Shown piece after piece: positions 8,664-16,670 of a stretch of 27,392 bases of DNA; positions within the stretch are counted from its first letter, which is position 1, and each line of letters starts with the position of its first letter. Source of the DNA: a virus. The translations under genes were made by a program, and so were the position numbers. Under the pieces are notes generated by a model. The model was given only the letters and a program-made list of their open reading frames with translations, searched no databases and was not told the origin of the DNA. The DNA is taken from positions 1 to 27,392 of IMG/VR virus record IMGVR_UViG_3300025102_000224. One strand, written 5' to 3'.

Positions 8664-8959
8664 ACAGAATCCTCCTCAACTAATTTCCACAAACATACAT
8701 CATATGCATAACGACCAGAACCTAAACTTGATTGGGTAGTTCCCTTATCACATGATACGAATTCTTTAGAACCAAGTAAAATTTGAGTCAGTACTTGTTT
8801 AGTAGGTGTATTTTTGTAAGTTCTAGTAGGTAGATTTTTTTGACGCTGATTCATGAGCCCTTCTAATATCTGAACAGTGCTCAAAGGTGAGCCTTCTTCT
8901 TTCATGAGGCGCTTAATTCGATTACGGAAGTTCATATTCCTTGATTTATTATTGGCCAT
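8660..8959 (-). CDS. Possible winged-helix DNA-binding protein
   Basis: A 99-residue basic protein starting MANNKSRNMNFRNRIKRLM after AGGTGAG. The segment SPLSTVQILEGLMNQRQ (about 24-40) followed by KNTPTKQVLTQILLGSKEF and a beta-like end (YDVCLWKLVEED) has the helix-turn-helix plus wing order of small winged-helix domains. Its stop overlaps the XPF nuclease start, so the two are coupled. It could be a regulator or a partner for the nuclease. The fold is inferred from pattern only. Confidence 0.45.
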   Translation of the reverse strand: MANNKSRNMNFRNRIKRLMKEEGSPLSTVQILEGLMNQRQKNLPTRTYKNTPTKQVLTQILLGSKEFVSCDKGTTQSSLGSGRYAYDVCLWKLVEEDSV

Positions 8960-8965
8960 CTATTC

Positions 8966-9091
8966 TCACCTCGAAAGTAGTTTTGTTGCTATGTGAACTG
9001 GTATGAGTAGTACAAGGAATGGAGGTATCACGATGATACAGATTATGGCAAGTATGACTTCCCACCATTCAAATTGCCTCCTCTTTTCCAT
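8966..9091 (-). CDS. 41-residue single-span membrane miniprotein
   Basis: A short frame with AGAGGGG before its ATG at 9091 overlaps the primase stop and runs to TGA at 8968-8966, just before the winged-helix gene. The product begins MEKRRQFEWWEV, then has a continuous hydrophobic stretch (about residues 11-35) rich in Ile, Leu, Val and Pro, ending ATKLLSR. That is one transmembrane helix with charged flanks, positive at both ends. It explains the gap between two coupled genes. It may be a holin-like, signalling or membrane-anchoring peptide; function unknown. Confidence 0.6.
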   Translation of the reverse strand: MEKRRQFEWWEVILAIICIIVIPPFLVLLIPVHIATKLLSR

Positions 9092-10196
9092 AATTCCCCT
9101 CTCCTACAATTGCTCCTGATTTATCCCAGTATCTGCACTTACCAAGGCAGAGCCCTTTAGTCCACAACATCTTACAGGTCTGAGGGTACTCAGTACCAAC
9201 GATAGTGCCAACTTGATAGCGAGTTACCCCTTCATCAAAGTCTGCCCATTGTAAGCCTCTGATGAAGGAGATTATAGTTTCTGTGTGCTTGTCAATATCT
9301 TCCTGACTTATTCTCTCTACATTTGTAAAGTTACGAAGTCTTTTGGAAAGATACTTGACCAACTGTACACGAGCATCATGACTAGGGTTACCCCCTACTT
9401 GACATGCTGCTGAGTTAAGACAAGGAAGTATAATGACCCCATCCATAGTCATGGTAGGTAAATCAATAGGAGTAGTATTAGGATTAAACATCTGTAATCT
9501 TTCCGATGGCTTCTTCACATCTAATGGAACGCCTGCTTTCCCGTAGGAAATTACACCATTTCTACTGATTTCTGCCTTTGCCATGATGTAATCAATACCT
9601 CGTTCTAAATCATTAGTAGTCAAAGGTATGCTCCAAAATCCACGCTTAGCGTTATACGAATTAGGTATACGAATCATACCACTTGTATCAAATGGTACTG
9701 CTGGGTCTGAGCAAAATAAATCTAATTTGTGAATCCAGTCGTTTACCAACTGCATCCCTGCTTCTTTGATTGAAGATAAATGTGCACCACTACCGGGTAT
9801 GTAGGACTTATCTAAGCCTACCCACACATGGAATCCTCCTCCGCTGTACCATATTCCATGAGTTATATCTTCCTCTAACAAGTGATAATGTAACCTAAGA
9901 GTCTGCTTAAGTGCCTCTTCAATTTCTACATCGGGTCGGTTTCTGTGCTTGAAGTCCTTTGGGTCAAAGTCCATAACGAAGTGTCTGATAATGGGTGTCA
10001 TCAAATCTACTCGCTTGTTATGAGGCTGTTGAGTACCTCTGTATCCATAGACGGTCATAAAGGCATTAGATACTCCGTTTTTACCTGCCCAGTATGTCTC
10101 TAAGTCTTCACTATTCCTAACTATTTTCCTGTAACCTTTACCTTTCTCGGTACTAAGTTCCATTACTTCTCTAGGAAAGTCAAATACAATCTTCAT
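9069..10196 (-). CDS. Archaeo-eukaryotic primase with PriL-like Fe-S domain
   Basis: The 375-residue protein is an AEP-superfamily primase that would make replication primers. Catalytic motif I is HFVMDFDPKD (D76, D78), motif II YSGGGFHVWV (His 123), and motif III DTSGMIRIPNSYN (Arg 176). The C-terminal part (residues 250-358) carries PCLNSAACQVGG, then CKMLWTKGLCLGKCRYW. Cys 259, 341, 350 and 354 are spaced like the four ligands of the 4Fe-4S cluster in the archaeal/eukaryotic large primase subunit. So the small catalytic and large Fe-S activities look fused in one chain. It overlaps the preceding 88-residue gene by four bases. Primase family is sure; the cluster is inferred from Cys spacing. 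Confidence 0.88.
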   Translation of the reverse strand: MKIVFDFPREVMELSTEKGKGYRKIVRNSEDLETYWAGKNGVSNAFMTVYGYRGTQQPHNKRVDLMTPIIRHFVMDFDPKDFKHRNRPDVEIEEALKQTLRLHYHLLEEDITHGIWYSGGGFHVWVGLDKSYIPGSGAHLSSIKEAGMQLVNDWIHKLDLFCSDPAVPFDTSGMIRIPNSYNAKRGFWSIPLTTNDLERGIDYIMAKAEISRNGVISYGKAGVPLDVKKPSERLQMFNPNTTPIDLPTMTMDGVIILPCLNSAACQVGGNPSHDARVQLVKYLSKRLRNFTNVERISQEDIDKHTETIISFIRGLQWADFDEGVTRYQVGTIVGTEYPQTCKMLWTKGLCLGKCRYWDKSGAIVGEGNYGKEEAI

Positions 10197-10453
10197 AGTG
10201 CATCACCTTTGTCATCTAATATTTGGTTGATGCACTTCATCAGATTGTCAGTATCGGTCAAGTGGGCTGAGTTAAAAGTGATATACATAGTACCAACAGG
10301 CCCCTCCTCATCACTGAATTCAAATAGACTTTTCTGGATAGCAACAGTGTAATCGCTGTTAGTACCAAGGTGTGCGAAGTTTACTGAAACAGGTCTACCG
10401 ACTATCCTTTCCATCATGGAACTTATGACAGTGCTCAGCATACCTTTGTTCAT
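10193..10453 (-). CDS. Small protein upstream of primase, unknown
   Basis: The frame can start at 10459, but GGAGG is best placed for the second ATG at 10453, giving 86 residues. The product has an N-terminal helix (MLSTVISSMMERIVG), beta strands (VSVNFAHL, DYTVAIQKSLFEF, GTMYITFN) and a C-terminal helix. There are no metal-binding pairs or membrane segments. Its stop overlaps the primase start (ATGA), and it follows the Cas4-like nuclease directly, so it is probably a replication accessory. I do not recognise the family. Confidence 0.55.
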   Translation of the reverse strand: MNKGMLSTVISSMMERIVGRPVSVNFAHLGTNSDYTVAIQKSLFEFSDEEGPVGTMYITFNSAHLTDTDNLMKCINQILDDKGDAL

Positions 10454-10455
10454 GT

Positions 10456-11472
10456 TCATTCCTCCGTATAGTTCTCTATGTATTCCTGCGGGTCATCGCT
10501 ACCATCCCAAGAAGGACAGATACTCTTGAAAGAGCACCATGCACATTTACCTGTACTAGGTTTAGTAGGGAAGGTTTCGGTCAAATAGGCAATGAACAAT
10601 GCTTCTTTGAGCCGGTTAATTTTCCTCTTGTAATCTTTATCTCTTCTACTTTCTTCCTCGCATGATTCATAAGTAATGTTATCGACTGAACGCTGCTCAT
10701 TACCATACTTGTTGAAAGTAGGTACTTCGACAAACTTTCCAGCAGGATAAACCCAACCCCAGTGACTTACATCTTGGTAGTCATGGTCTGCTGCTTCCAA
10801 TAGGAACTTGTAATATGCCATTTCTGTACGCATGGACTGTAACTTGTAACTAGAATCATTCCACTCTTCTTGCATTGGCTTCTTAGTTTGCATCCATTTA
10901 CCTGTCTTTAATTCCATGATAGCAACTCTATCTTCTTCTGTCTTGAAGCCCCTATCGATGGAGCCCGCATAGTGTAACGGTATGGTTATTTCTTCTCCAT
11001 TGAATTCAATAGTCTCCTCTACAAAGGCATGTACTTCTTCTTCATTCATTATCGGAAGATAGTTCTCTTTACCCGCACCTAGTAACCTATCTAAATCCAT
11101 AGATAACCTATTCCTAATGACCTCTTCTTCACCTAGAAGATAAGGAGTCTCAGGCTCGCCAATGACTGATATAGCAAGTTCAATCGCCTCTTCCTTCCTA
11201 CCGTGTTTCATTAAAGAATACAAATTATCCACTTTAGGAATAATATTGATGTAATATTCTTCTATAGCATTGTGAATATTGATACCCTTTGTCATAGCGT
11301 CAGTCTTCGGCTCTGGTAACTTGTGTATGCGCTTATACTCATATTGCTTAGGGCAGAAATCGAAGTCGCTAGTAAGGCTAGTTTTAGTCACCCTTAGTCT
11401 CTTTTCGTGACCGGGTTTCCAGTCATATACTGATTTAGCATAAGCAGCAAAGTCTACCATATTATCACTCAC
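10456..11472 (-). CDS. Cas4/RecB-type PD-(D/E)XK nuclease with Fe-S cysteines
   Basis: A 338-residue PD-(D/E)XK nuclease. It shows the N-terminal Cys in SDFDFCPKQYEY (C40), KGINIHNAIE with His 67, AGSIDRGF (D173), AIMELKTGKW (E187-x-K189), a Gln-containing motif YKLQSMRTEMAYY, and the C-terminal triplet KCAWCSFKSICP (C310, C313, C319). This one-plus-three Cys pattern is the 4Fe-4S layout of Cas4, AddB and RecB-like viral nucleases. It probably resects DNA ends during replication or recombination. It starts at GTG overlapping the previous stop; an ATG at 11460 after GGAGTGAG is an alternative. There is no CRISPR array or Cas1 here. Confidence 0.88.
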   Translation of the reverse strand: MSDNMVDFAAYAKSVYDWKPGHEKRLRVTKTSLTSDFDFCPKQYEYKRIHKLPEPKTDAMTKGINIHNAIEEYYINIIPKVDNLYSLMKHGRKEEAIELAISVIGEPETPYLLGEEEVIRNRLSMDLDRLLGAGKENYLPIMNEEEVHAFVEETIEFNGEEITIPLHYAGSIDRGFKTEEDRVAIMELKTGKWMQTKKPMQEEWNDSSYKLQSMRTEMAYYKFLLEAADHDYQDVSHWGWVYPAGKFVEVPTFNKYGNEQRSVDNITYESCEEESRRDKDYKRKINRLKEALFIAYLTETFPTKPSTGKCAWCSFKSICPSWDGSDDPQEYIENYTEE

Positions 11473-11702
11473 TCCATACTTAGACCGAATTCGTCAAGAG
11501 TAGTTTGCTTCATGTTGTCAGGCGTTTCTAACTCTAACAGTTTCTGCAAATACACGGCTAGGTCCATGGCTTCTTCTTGAGCATGGACTAACCACTCTAT
11601 TCGAGACAGCGGTGCTGTCTCCATCGTAACGCCATATTTATTCTTACCTACATCTGCTCTTTTCTTTATCTTCTTACATACTTCATCTTCTATTCTACTC
11701 AT
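11469..11702 (-). CDS. MazG-like nucleotide pyrophosphohydrolase with PIP-like tail
   Basis: A 77-residue protein resembling short phage MazG-like enzymes: RADVGKNKYGVTM (15-27), then RIEWLVHAQEEAMDLAVYL (34-52), whose EExxxD (E43, E44 and nearby D47) would bind Mg and hydrolyse dNTPs or related nucleotides. The last residues are KQTTLDEFG (65-73), which fits a PCNA-interacting peptide (Q-x-x-L-x-x-F) apart from the missing second aromatic. It is coupled by four-base overlaps to PolB and to the Cas4-like nuclease. Likely role is cleaning the nucleotide pool near the fork; clamp binding is inference. Confidence 0.65.
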   Translation of the reverse strand: MSRIEDEVCKKIKKRADVGKNKYGVTMETAPLSRIEWLVHAQEEAMDLAVYLQKLLELETPDNMKQTTLDEFGLSME

Positions 11703-14089
11703 TCTATCACCTCATAAGTTTTGGGCCTAGCAGCCCCTGATGCATAATCAAGGTTCCATTTCATCGCCTTGAATATACTCTTTACTTTGGCTTTCACCAA
11801 TTTATCTACCATGGTTTCGTAATCTAAACCATAGCCATCTAAATCTGATTCTTCTCTAAATGCAACTATATCTGTCCTAGGCTGACCATCTGGGCAGGAG
11901 TTGACATAAACCCAATTCACGCTGTCTCCATTACCAAAGTACTCACTCTTATTTTTAGCAATGTACTTGTTGTAATGTCTGGCGCCTTTGACACCGGGAA
12001 CCCCAGCACTTGCATCATAACTAGAGAGGGCTTTCTGTAATCTTGTAGTCCCAGCAATCTCTTCTATAGAAACTTCTCCTCTCTTAATACGCTTTGACAA
12101 AGGCCTTACCATATTGGTAACTTCTACTTCATCAGCACCACTACATATGGCTGTAAGGACATCATTTTCTAAGTCCTTTGAAATAGGTGCAAGTGTACTA
12201 ATCTTACCATACCTTGCTGACTTGACTTTCCCTTCATCCTCAGGAGGCCAAGAGCATATACCATAGTATAGATTCTTACCACCTACAATCCAGTAAGGCA
12301 TGTAGGCCTCAAACTCTACGAACAAGTGACTGGCTTCATGCTCACGCTGTACTGTTTCAGTCAAGTGTCTGGCCAATTCATGTGCCTCATCAAATGGTAC
12401 ACTGACGAATGCTGAATCCGTATGACCATAGAGAGCATCGTAACCTTGTGCTTCTGACTCTTCCATCAAGAATCTAATTGCTTCTCTGCCACATGCTGTG
12501 ATTGCACTAGCAATGTCAGGTGCAGCCCAACCCCAAGCAGTACTCGCACACATGCCGTATAGTGACGCCATGCAGCGCTTTACTGCCAATTGCATGGTGT
12601 TCCAACCGGAGCGTTCTGTGTCATCCTTTGCTTCTCTCATTCTACGCTTGTACTCATCACGCAGTTCGAACATCTCTGAAACAATACTAGGTAGCAGGCC
12701 TTTCTTATCCTGATACCAACATGTACCGTCAGGTAGTTCCCTGACATTTTCAAGGTGGCTGTCTTTTCTATCAGCACGAGTTTCCCAAGAAAGGTTGTGA
12801 CTCAGAATTAGTGAAGGGTACAGTCCCTTGTAATCTACACAAGCAACACCTTCGTACCTACCCGGAGTAGGAGGAGGTATGAATGCACCTTCGTAATCCT
12901 CAGCCTTTTCTCTAGTCCTAGTAGGGGCTTTCCAGTGGGTCCTTCTACCCAATAGTCCTCTAGCGAATATAGTTACATTGTGACAAGACTGGAATCTTAC
13001 ACCACACAGTCTCTGTAATGAAAGGAAGAAATTTAGAACATGATTACCCTCATCAATCTTCTTCAATAGAACGGTGTCTTGCATACAGTAATCAACATAA
13101 TCGTCAAATCTCTCAGTCCAACCAGTAAACACATCCATGTCGAACTTACCACCGTAACCTAGTGTCTCTGCAATTGTATCTAGTTTCCTGTTCTTCAATT
13201 GAGGCTGGCCACTGTCTTTCCACACACGCTCGAACCCGCTACCGCTACCTAATGGTGCGGCTGTATCAAAGCACAATCTACCTAGAATTGGTTGGTCTAC
13301 ATATCCGTATCCCTTTGAATCTGAACTAGAAGGAGGGCGCAGTACACGCCCTAGGGGACTTAGTTTCCTAAACTCAGGAAGCCTCCTGACAAGGTGAGGA
13401 AGGTCGGCCCACATTAAAGCGTGAGCAATGAATACATCTGGATTACATTCCTCAAGGTAATCCATGAACGCTTGGTGCATATCTTCTTCTGAACCATATT
13501 CGTATCTCTCGTAAGTGAATTCAGTATCTACACCCTTGGCCTCGTAACTAACGGTAATGACTTCTTGCCCTTTACCCATGTCGCAATAGTTGTGAGGGTT
13601 ATCTTTTCTCCAACAAAAGGCAACATTCCTGTTGTTGTAATTATCAATGACTGCCATTACTGTAGTCTGGTCAGTCTTAGGGTCCCATTCTAAATCGAAG
13701 TGCCATACACGAGGCTTCCACTCAGGCATTTCTTTTACTTCATCTATAAGGTATCTGTCTGCTAAACTGTAATCACCCTCCCATGTATAAATAAAATTGT
13801 TACCTAGTTCCTTGCACATAAATTGTATGTCGCTATTTCTATGAGCATATATTTTGATTAGTTCGTCACCTGTTTTGAGTGCTTCTGCTTTGTCAAAATA
13901 ATCTACTTCTGAACCGGGGTACCTGTGGAGTATCTGTCTTATTGCACTAGGAGGCGTGGAGGCCTTTATCCAAAAGTAAGGTTTGAAATCTGTAATGGTT
14001 TCTTCCATTAGGTTACCCTCAGCGTCACGCCACCTCTTGTAGATGTGAGTAGGCCCCTCAGGGTCTGGTTGAAAGGTATCAACTATCAC
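11699..14089 (-). CDS. polB: Family B DNA polymerase with 3'-5' exonuclease
   Basis: At 796 residues this is a full archaeal/viral type B polymerase and replicates the genome. Exonuclease motifs are WHFDLEWDP (D132, E134), FIAHALMWADLPHL (D229) and DYCMQDTVLLKK (Y334, D338). Polymerase motif A is CVDYKGLYPSLI (D419), motif B is LAVKRCMASLYGM (K504; Ala 508 where Asn is usual), and motif C is LYGHTDSAFV (Y554 to S559), with His in place of the first Asp of YxDTDS and the catalytic Asp 558 kept. GGKNLYYG (603-610) fits the KxY duplex-binding motif. It overlaps the genes on both sides by four bases. No C-terminal PCNA-binding peptide is seen. Confidence 0.96.
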   Translation of the reverse strand: MIVDTFQPDPEGPTHIYKRWRDAEGNLMEETITDFKPYFWIKASTPPSAIRQILHRYPGSEVDYFDKAEALKTGDELIKIYAHRNSDIQFMCKELGNNFIYTWEGDYSLADRYLIDEVKEMPEWKPRVWHFDLEWDPKTDQTTVMAVIDNYNNRNVAFCWRKDNPHNYCDMGKGQEVITVSYEAKGVDTEFTYERYEYGSEEDMHQAFMDYLEECNPDVFIAHALMWADLPHLVRRLPEFRKLSPLGRVLRPPSSSDSKGYGYVDQPILGRLCFDTAAPLGSGSGFERVWKDSGQPQLKNRKLDTIAETLGYGGKFDMDVFTGWTERFDDYVDYCMQDTVLLKKIDEGNHVLNFFLSLQRLCGVRFQSCHNVTIFARGLLGRRTHWKAPTRTREKAEDYEGAFIPPPTPGRYEGVACVDYKGLYPSLILSHNLSWETRADRKDSHLENVRELPDGTCWYQDKKGLLPSIVSEMFELRDEYKRRMREAKDDTERSGWNTMQLAVKRCMASLYGMCASTAWGWAAPDIASAITACGREAIRFLMEESEAQGYDALYGHTDSAFVSVPFDEAHELARHLTETVQREHEASHLFVEFEAYMPYWIVGGKNLYYGICSWPPEDEGKVKSARYGKISTLAPISKDLENDVLTAICSGADEVEVTNMVRPLSKRIKRGEVSIEEIAGTTRLQKALSSYDASAGVPGVKGARHYNKYIAKNKSEYFGNGDSVNWVYVNSCPDGQPRTDIVAFREESDLDGYGLDYETMVDKLVKAKVKSIFKAMKWNLDYASGAARPKTYEVIE

Positions 14090-14595
14090 TCTTCTTCACC
14101 GAGCCTTGTTTCTCTAAGCCATGTGCTCAGTTCTTTGGGAACTTTATTTTTAGTCATAGCCAACATAGCCATAGCCATGAAAACTACATAATGAGCATCT
14201 TCATCTTGAATTTTAAAATAAGTTCTACAATTCTTCTTATCCTTTGTACGAACATTCCACAAGTCGCAAATCTTACCATAAGCACTAAACCAAGGGTCAA
14301 CTATGACTTCATTACCTTCATTGTCGATGTAAGTAAGCCAAGCGTGTGCATCTAAACCTCCAAGGTTGTCCCACCCTTCACTAGTAGTGCGTAGCGGGTC
14401 ACCATACTCCCAATGTATACTACCGTCATCTGACTTGAATCCCATCGAGCCTACGCATATCTTTACATTAAGAGGGTCATTGCCTTTCACTTTATCTAAG
14501 TGGTTTTCTAAGAGTACCATTCGGTTGTATTGTGCATTGACAATACAGTTACCCATAGAAATTTTGGACCTTTCTTTGCTACCCTGCTTTATCAT
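14086..14595 (-). CDS. Transglutaminase/papain-like cysteine enzyme (putative)
   Basis: A 169-residue protein starting after GAGGAAT. It has the layout of the transglutaminase-like fold: a Cys at the start of a long helix (MGNCIVNAQYNRMVLL, C17), a His before a strand (LDAHAWLTYID, H84) and an Asp at the end of the next strand (EVIVDPWFSAYG, D100), with KICVGSMG and HWEYGDP between them. This Cys-His-Asp triad could act as a protease, amidase or crosslinking enzyme. It sits between the zinc-ribbon gene and PolB, overlapping PolB by four bases, which is an unexpected place for a protease. The triad is seen; activity is inferred. Confidence 0.5.
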   Translation of the reverse strand: MIKQGSKERSKISMGNCIVNAQYNRMVLLENHLDKVKGNDPLNVKICVGSMGFKSDDGSIHWEYGDPLRTTSEGWDNLGGLDAHAWLTYIDNEGNEVIVDPWFSAYGKICDLWNVRTKDKKNCRTYFKIQDEDAHYVVFMAMAMLAMTKNKVPKELSTWLRETRLGEEE

Positions 14596-14597
14596 AT

Positions 14598-14786
14598 CTA
14601 TTCCTCTTCGTCTATCTGTACATAGGTTACATCAGCCTTACAAGAAGAGCAATGTAGTGTCGCTACTATACCTTCACCTTCGTAACCGAAGTCTTCTGGG
14701 TCATAGTCACAGCCCCAGATTAATTTACCGCCGCATAGCCAACAGACATCTCGTCTTTGGTGGTTGACATGTATGTAATTAGCCAT
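14598..14786 (-). CDS. Small zinc-ribbon protein
   Basis: A 62-residue protein starting after GGAGGACTGAAT with two Cys pairs, VCWLCGGKL (C15, C18) and LHCSSCKAD (C46, C49), forming a zinc ribbon with an acidic loop between them and an acidic tail. It lies two bases from both neighbours, the PCNA-like clamp and the transglutaminase-like gene. Proteins of this size and pattern are common in head-tailed viruses and mostly uncharacterised. Nucleic-acid binding is possible but not shown. Confidence 0.65.
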   Translation of the reverse strand: MANYIHVNHQRRDVCWLCGGKLIWGCDYDPEDFGYEGEGIVATLHCSSCKADVTYVQIDEEE

Positions 14787-14788
14787 AT

Positions 14789-15550
14789 TCAGTCCTCCTC
14801 GTATTCTTGGTCAATTACTACCATCAAGAATGAAGTATCTACTTGCTCTAATATCAGTACTGTTTCATCACCTGTGTATACATTTATGTCACCGTTAGGT
14901 AAGTTAGTTAGTAAATCAGGTAGCCAGTTGTCGAATGCTGAACGGGCAGAAACCTCAGGGGCACTTACATTTGTCAAGGAGGCTTTGACAAACATCTTAC
15001 CCTTCTGAGAGTTTCCACCCCTGATTGTAAATTCAGAACTGGTTGCATCAAATTCAGTCTTACATGAATACTTGCCACCTAGAACCTTACTGAAACTCCC
15101 AGCAGGTTTCAATGAAGCGGAATCAACTACAGCGTGGTGAGTCAACTTACAATTAGACCAAGAGGTCCACATGCTTTCTTCTGCTCTGCTAATCAATGTC
15201 TCTAGTAACCTTACTTTGTCCTGAGACTGTATGTAACTAGAAGTGGGCAGTTGTAGTTTAGACGAACCACATGAGGCGTGTAATGTACCTGTCTTTGACG
15301 CTTGGGTGATTGTTATCTCTCCACCCTTTGCAGCATTGACAAACGCCTTTAGTTTAGTCAAGTCACTTATGTTAATCGTACCAGTCTGCTTAACGCCTAC
15401 TTCCATACTTCTCTTGATGTAGTGGGTAGTCTTGCCCACAGATGCTGTTATGACACCCGCATTAACTGTAATCTTAAGGTCTTCCAAATCCTTGCCAAGG
15501 CTAGAAATGAAATTCTTAAAGTTGTCCTGACCAATACTGAATTCTGCCAT
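14789..15550 (-). CDS. PCNA-like sliding clamp
   Basis: A 253-residue protein, the usual size of archaeal PCNA, starting after AAGGTG. It has the clamp's two-fold layout: an N-terminal helix (FKNFISSLGKDLEDL) followed by ITVNAGVITASV, a linker-like segment around KLQLPTSSYIQ, and a second half ending TVLILEQVDTSFLMVVIDQ then an acidic tail. This matches the repeated strand-helix order of PCNA and its C-terminal strand. It would ring DNA and tether polymerase, nuclease and ligase. Context supports it strongly, since PolB and a clamp loader lie in the same operon. Sequence conservation is low, so the call rests on length, pattern and context. Confidence 0.72.
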   Translation of the reverse strand: MAEFSIGQDNFKNFISSLGKDLEDLKITVNAGVITASVGKTTHYIKRSMEVGVKQTGTINISDLTKLKAFVNAAKGGEITITQASKTGTLHASCGSSKLQLPTSSYIQSQDKVRLLETLISRAEESMWTSWSNCKLTHHAVVDSASLKPAGSFSKVLGGKYSCKTEFDATSSEFTIRGGNSQKGKMFVKASLTNVSAPEVSARSAFDNWLPDLLTNLPNGDINVYTGDETVLILEQVDTSFLMVVIDQEYEED

Positions 15551-15570
15551 GCTTTCACCTTCCTAATACA

Positions 15571-15660
15571 CACGAGGTGGGGGATAGGCCAAAGACTACC
15601 TGTACGGATGGGATGCACAGGGTACCAAACCCAGACCAAGCCTATCCCCCATGAGTGTAT
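15571..15660. other. Two-stem inverted-repeat element before PCNA
   Basis: Between the RecA-like ATPase and the PCNA-like gene lie 112 non-coding bases, the largest gap in the operon. They hold a perfect 12-bp inverted repeat: TGGGGGATAGGC at 15578-15589 with GCCTATCCCCCA at 15640-15651. Inside it a second stem pairs TACCTGT (15597-15603) with ACAGGGTA (15617-15624) with one bulged base. Outside, ATACAC can pair with GTGTAT. The repeat is symmetrical, so either strand could fold. It could be an RNA leader controlling PCNA, a processing site, a protein-binding site or an origin element. It is not a tRNA. Confidence 0.55.
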
Positions 15661-15662
15661 AA

Positions 15663-16670
15663 TCAGAGCACCCCGTCTCTTAGTTCAGCCAAGCCTAGCC
15701 ATTCAGCAGGCTCTCCTTTCTTTGTTATGAAGTAAGTTCTCTCCTGACCTTTGAGGTTAGAATTAGTCTTCTCTTTGAAGAAATCTACCATGTATCTGGT
15801 CTCACCAGTCATACTACCGTCGTTGTTTCTAATGGTCTTGGCCTTACACCATAGAATCTGGAATACATCGTTAGTTGCATTCTTCTCCCATGCGAACTTC
15901 CATCCATCGAAACTTTCTCGCTTAGCGTCAGTGACTTCTTTCAAGTGAGTTTCCCAGAAAATATCTACACCTAGGCTGTTTAGTTTCTGACATATTGCAG
16001 TCAGTTGCTTGAATCTTGTTGAGCGAATACTCCAGTTCCAACCAATCTCTTGGTTTAGTTTAGAAGCGCTCGCCTCAATAGCATCAGTCGCTGACATCTC
16101 TAGGTCGTATATCTTCATGTTGTTAATACAAACACTGTCGAACTGGTCAACCGCAGTAACTAGAAGAGTCTTCAGTAGAGGTTGGTCAAAGCCGGGCTCA
16201 TGCTGCCTTTCAGCATATTCTACAGCGAACTTACCAATGTCCATTATCTTCTGGTAGGTGTCTATGTAATTGTAAGCAGTTCTGTCTTGCATCTGCATAA
16301 CCCATGGACTAAATATTCTAATCCTTGAGTTACCGTCGTAATGCGCTTGCTTACAAGCCATAGCCCCATTATCGAAATCAATAGCCCATAGTTGCTCATC
16401 TTTAGTGTAGCGGTGCATGTGACCATCCATGACAATACCAGTCTTACCAGTACCCTCATGACCTACAACTCCAGCGAAAATGTGTGAAGGCTTAATTGAG
16501 TTAGGCTTACCCTGTAACTCAAACTCTTCCATAATGTTAGGGAATTTGCTGACAAACTCAGTGGAGGTTGCCTTCTTCTCTACAGGCTTGGCCTCTTCGA
16601 CCTTACCTTCAACAATGAAGTCCTCTTTCTGAGTCTCGTGTGCTTCTGCTATTGCTCCCCAACCACTCAT
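15663..16670 (-). CDS. RecA/RadA-superfamily ATPase, Sak4-like
   Basis: A 335-residue P-loop ATPase. Walker A is VVGHEGTGKTGIV (68-80), a second strand is LWAIDFDNGAMAC (94-106) and Walker B is LLVTAVDQFD (169-178, D175). This matches the RecA core as found in viral Sak4-type single-strand annealing or recombinase proteins. The first 60 residues are a charged, probably disordered extension (EGKVEEAKPVEKK). The start has a near-perfect GGAGGTGA upstream, so it should be translated strongly. It overlaps the upstream gene by four bases. It likely works with that possible ssDNA-binding protein in recombination or replication restart. Confidence 0.75.
   Translation of the reverse strand: MSGWGAIAEAHETQKEDFIVEGKVEEAKPVEKKATSTEFVSKFPNIMEEFELQGKPNSIKPSHIFAGVVGHEGTGKTGIVMDGHMHRYTKDEQLWAIDFDNGAMACKQAHYDGNSRIRIFSPWVMQMQDRTAYNYIDTYQKIMDIGKFAVEYAERQHEPGFDQPLLKTLLVTAVDQFDSVCINNMKIYDLEMSATDAIEASASKLNQEIGWNWSIRSTRFKQLTAICQKLNSLGVDIFWETHLKEVTDAKRESFDGWKFAWEKNATNDVFQILWCKAKTIRNNDGSMTGETRYMVDFFKEKTNSNLKGQERTYFITKKGEPAEWLGLAELRDGVL

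Noticed and set aside
10456-11472. Cas4 as part of a CRISPR adaptation module
   Set aside because: No repeat array, Cas1 or Cas2 is present; Cas4-like nucleases are common in replication blocks of archaeal viruses.
15579-15650. tRNA gene (72 bases with 7-bp acceptor-like GGGGGAT/ATCCCCC pairing)
   Set aside because: Neither strand has a T arm (no GGTTC/GAATCC-like stem) or anticodon stem, and the outer pairing continues beyond 7 bp to 12 bp.
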